Source: Lineus longissimus (lineage: Eukaryota > Nemertea > Pilidiophora > Heteronemertea > Lineidae). From it: 64,000 nucleotides of DNA. The notes beneath the pieces were generated by a model, which ran no database searches, was not told where the DNA came from, and saw only the letters and a list, made by a program, of their open reading frames with translations. The DNA is taken from positions 22,697,292 to 22,761,291 of the forward strand of contig NC_088312.1 of the NCBI RefSeq assembly GCF_910592395.1, given 5' to 3'. Shown here piece after piece: positions 60,375-64,000 of this stretch. The number at the start of each line of letters is the position of its first letter. Position 1 is the first letter of the stretch. A program made the position numbers and the translations under genes.

Positions 60375-61760
60375 GTAAGTTTTTGGCTCGGAAATTGTAA
60401 ATGACCATAAAGCCCGTGAAAATGGCACAACCATGATGGTAAATGGCTTTCAGTGGAATCATACATTTAGGGTTAAACCAATCCCCAATTTACAAGACCG
60501 TAAACAATGGTGGACGAGACAAAATCCAATTCCATACCAAGCTAAATCTCCATTGGCGAGTCTCATTATCTCCCTGATTCATTCCTCTCGCGGGAATTAG
60601 GTGATGCGGGAGGTGCACTTGGATCTGAAGTTCTATCATGACTGTAATTCTTCCCACTACACAAATTAGTATTATCACCTTCCTTTGAAAGCAAGATTTT
60701 GGAGGGTCAGGTAGAAATGTCAGATTCCTAGGGTGAAATGATAGGGAACGTTCTTTTCCAGGTGCAATCCAAGGCAAATCACTGGTTCGAAGGTCAAGGC
60801 TTGGAATCCTGCCATGCTCATTTGCAACATAAACAAACGTCTTTACTCTGATAACCTTGTCCTTTGAATGAGAGGAGAACCGATGGTAATTTACCTTTGA
60901 CAGAGAGCACAGTGCCAGGCCCCTTCATTGGGCTAAAAAGGTCAAGACGCATTAGCGAATGTCTTGAGTCTCGGAGATAAGGAGACGCGGGAAATACATT
61001 TAATTGGTTTCCAAGGGACAGCTGAAGCTGCGGCCAGAATCAAGAACTTTGAGAAGCCAAGCAAAAGCTGTTGGAAGTTAGTCGAGAAACTGTAGTGTCA
61101 CTGATCTAAGACCGTTTCTTACTCCTCAATTCAAGCCCTATGAGGGCACGTTTGATGCCATTTTAGAGAGGCAATGAGTTGATGACACCAATTGACATGA
61201 TGGTCATGTTTCAGCTTGACCTTTTTGTCAATTCCATTTGGATGAATAGAATGGTCTTATATCAGTGAAACTCAAGTATTTTGATCAGACGCACTTGTGC
61301 CTTTAAATACACACAGGATATGATCCAATTGGAACCCAATTGATGCTGAAGATTACCTCCTTCCTCCCGCATATCAGCGGTGCCATTTCAATAATTTATG
61401 TTTCGCCGTATTACAGAATCCGTCTTGTAACATAAAGACGAGATCGTTAGTGTTGGCGGTAGATCACAGTGTTCAGGAATTACATCAGTTTAAGTAAATT
61501 TACTTGTTGCATTCACAATCGATGGGTTGTGAGGATGAGTAAAAGTAGTTATAGGTTTTGTGTAATGTAATTTTTCTCTTTGTTATTATTGTTTGTTGCG
61601 AGGCTGGGTAAATTTAATTATGGTCTGCGGTATGGAAAGTGTCATTTCTTATAGGGGAATGTTTTGGAGACATTTTATGTAAATTTTTTATTGGAGAAGG
61701 GATATATCAATGTAAAGTTGATTAGGAATACTCTAATTTCATCGATATTAGCCCATTTCT
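60375..61760. other. No gene recognised
   Basis: Mixed-composition sequence without a convincing exon or repeat. The part at 60900-61450 is less AT-rich and could hold regulatory sequence, but I see no specific evidence. Confidence 0.4.
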
Positions 61761-62162
61761 TAAGGAGCCACATGGCCTAGTGGTTTACACTGCTGGCCAC
61801 CATGCAATAGGGCCCGGGTTCGATCCCGGGGAGAACCCATGATCGTATGTCTCGATGAACCGGCGTGGCTTTCAAGGCACTAAAATTCCTGGCTCTTCAC
61901 AGTCCTTCGAATGAGACTCAAAACCGAGGTTCCTTGTACCTGGTGTCTATGCCAGGGCTAGCTAAGACCCCACCAAGTGAGAAGCATTAGTAGCTTGCGT
62001 GGACTCTATCTCTCTCGCCAAAGTCGGACCACTAGGCCAATAAACCCAATTGGCGCCTAACCGTAGTGGCACGCAGGATACGCTCATCCCGCCTTGGAGG
62101 AGGATTACTTCTAGGAGAATGACCCTCCAAGTGCAGAGCGAACGCTGAAGAAGAAGAAGAAG
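61761..62162 (+). mobile_element. tRNA-derived SINE, plus orientation
   Basis: A full copy of the family seen inverted at 11832-12195. The A box TGGCCTAGTGG (61773-61783) and B box GGTTCGATCCC (61817-61827) have starts 44 nt apart. A body of about 300 bp follows, ending AACGCTGAAGAAGAAG. It is flanked by CCATTTCT on both sides (61753-61760, 62163-62170), an 8-bp target duplication. The head resembles a tRNA, but the anticodon arm is not clean enough to name the parent tRNA. Confidence 0.92.
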
Positions 62163-62244
62163 CCATTTCTGAATAGTCAAGAAAACAACCTTACAGATAA
62201 ATAGCTGACTTCACACGCTCCAGTTTTCCTGAAAACTTTTAGTC

Positions 62245-62392
62245 GAACTCAGTGGAGCTGCTCAATCAGTGTTACAACCTGAGCATTTATGATCTGACTA
62301 GAGTCGCACGCCAACTGCGGGGTTCGAACTAGGGTCCTCTTGACCGCAAAGTCTAAACCTCTAGTCCTCAGGTACTGCTCGCCACCTCCAGT
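62245..62392 (-). mobile_element. Second SINE family, tRNA(Ser/Leu)-like head, minus strand
   Basis: Read on the minus strand, GGAGGTGGCGAGCAGTACC (A-box region, complement of about 62371-62390) is followed by a variable-arm-like GCGGTCAAGAGGACC and a B-box-like AGTTCGAACCCC (complement of 62319-62330). The long spacing resembles type II tRNAs with a large variable arm. The body beyond includes the word shared with 45524-45547. No intact tRNA is claimed. Confidence 0.5.
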
Positions 62393-64000
62393 AGACAACT
62401 GTTAAGGATTGGTCAAGATCAACAACTAATTTGCTATCACATCCTTAAGCCTTAATTTGTCAAATCAGTTGGACCAAGTGTGTGATGGCAGATCTTGACC
62501 GTAGTGATTCCGTTGGAAGGTTGTCCTATCATAATGCTTGCTCATCATACTTCCATCATGATCGCTTACTATACCAGTACTGCTGAAGATCGGCTTCAAT
62601 CTTCTCGTACATTGGTGAGGTTTATTTCTGTACAAGCCAGCTTGTCATCTTCAGTGATATGTTGTTATACGGATTAGTTAAAGAGCAATATGTAAGTGAT
62701 TTTGCCGGGTATTCGGCTAGTTATTTCAATAAATGGTTAGGTGAAATCTGGCTTGAGATGGTAAGGGATTGCTTTAGTCATAGCGACGAAGTGCTCACTC
62801 AAATTAGGTTGCCCGAAGGCGAAGAAGAAAACCACTTCATGTTTTGCTGCAGAATTCACACAAACGTTCAACTTTAAGATAACACGAGCCCTGACAGCCA
62901 AAGCAGTCTTGCTGAGACAGGTCCATCCTGTTCGCAACACAGGTTATTTCATTTGACAGTATCATAGCCCAGATCAACTTGGCCAAGTATCTCATAAACA
63001 GATCTCTACTATGTAACAAATAAACTGCATAATCGTGGTCGTCAAACTGAACATTATCAATGAGGGTTCAAGAGTTCTTTTCAAGTAAATGTCTCCATTA
63101 TTGACAAGTTAAAGATCAGAATGGCATGAAGGAAATTGGCAAAGATTTTGATGTCAAATTGTCAGCTTGATTTGCAAAGTTCCTTTAGTTTATTGTTATC
63201 ATCTATCCGTCTAACATATCTGACTATACCACATCTGTAGAGCGCTCATATCAGTTTGATATTGGGGCCCCATCACATTGACTGAACAGACTGGACTTGA
63301 ATGAACCTCGGGGGGGGGGGGGGGTGAGCTAAATATGAACATGTCTATTTGATGCATGGGTTGTGACCCTTTCAATATTAAACGGACAGATGGACAGATA
63401 GACAGACCCCGGGACAGACGGCAGACACCAAACGGTCAAGTTCGAGTGTTTACGACGTCTTAATGGACAGATAGACAGACAGACAGATATACGCCGCAGA
63501 GGACTATATCCGTCAGCCATGCCGGAAGCCGATAGGTAAAACATTAGGACAGTCTATTGTGCATATAACTGTACAATCTTTCATTATTTTTTATGATGTA
63601 TTATTTGGTCACATCCTACAGAACTAGACGTGTCCTCCAAGGGCAATTGCAAACCAATACACCACTTGCAGACACCATACGATCAATTTGGAGATGCACC
63701 AACCCAGACAGCTTCTTATCACTCTGATCTATGGTGCTTCGGCGCAAATATGTTCCTCCTTCATACTCATTGCGTTGCCAAGATCAATACAGGCGATGAT
63801 GTATTCAACGTGCTGTATAGATGTTGATCAAGTGGTTTTTATTTCATTTGTGCCTTTTTGGAAGAGAATGCTTTGAACAAGTCAACAACTTGTCCTACGA
63901 CCTGCAATCATAATTGCATGCAACAAAAATTGCTTGTTTTTGTTAGTCATCGTAGTGACCTCTGATCACAATCAACCCAGTGATTACTGGTTTTACTGAC
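62393..64000. other. No gene recognised; simple-sequence tracts
   Basis: Contains a G-tract of fifteen (about 63310-63324) and two GACA/GATA-rich runs (about 63383-63410 and 63465-63490) that lie in similar contexts (TTAAACGGACAGATGG and TTAATGGACAGATAG), as if duplicated. Frames are short and unrecognised. Confidence 0.5.
63383..63490 (+). repeat. Interrupted GACAGATA-type microsatellite
   Basis: Two runs of GACAGATA/GACAGAC units are separated by about 55 bp of unrelated sequence containing CCCCGGGACAGACGGCAGAC. Confidence 0.8.

Overview
The window looks like metazoan nuclear DNA, most likely intergenic or intronic sequence from a marine invertebrate. The reasons are its AT-rich composition, tRNA-derived SINEs, the 3' end of a CR1/L2/Jockey-like non-LTR retrotransposon, MITEs with target-site duplications, several minisatellites and many trinucleotide or homopolymer tracts. 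I could not name the species or clade from sequence alone. There are no operons, prokaryotic ribosome-binding sites, rRNA genes, intact tRNA genes or long conserved reading frames. No known protein-coding gene could be identified in 64 kb. The longest open frames are either minisatellite translations or of a length expected by chance.

Layout. 0-10 kb: a near-perfect hairpin transposon (98-312), a diverged repeat cluster (~3.2-3.8 kb), a 32-bp minisatellite (6113-6464) and a 56/57-bp minisatellite (7911-8989). 10-27 kb: a weak coding-like stretch on the minus strand (~10-11.8 kb), an inverted SINE (11832-12195) whose head was tandemly duplicated, old diverged duplications, a possible terminal exon (25452-25574), a 107-bp tandem repeat and a LINE 3' end (26334-26620). 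27-44 kb: a 98-bp minisatellite (31423-~32260), two copies of a ~370-bp MITE (36113-36482 and 41858-42230), the first copy of a 244-bp element (37458-37701), and several diverged or recent tandem repeats. 44-57 kb: a 569-bp fold-back element (45565-46133), a diverged ~360-bp satellite-like block (48.6-50 kb), the second 244-bp element (53613-53856), two copies of a ~222-bp repeat, and a solo arm of the fold-back element (56849-56992). 57-64 kb: a 15-copy 54-bp minisatellite open on both strands (57720-58532), possible small exons at 57644-57700 and 60320-60374, a second full SINE (61761-62162) and G/GACA tracts.

The most coherent biological signal is a set of three unrelated non-autonomous DNA elements: the 215-bp hairpin, the 244-bp modular-hairpin element and the 569-bp fold-back. 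All have 9-10 bp target-site duplications, the hallmark of Mutator-like (MULE) transposition, and all are rich in self-complementary sequence. The ~370-bp MITE carries an octamer, an E-box and a full CRE in both copies and could have spread regulatory sites.
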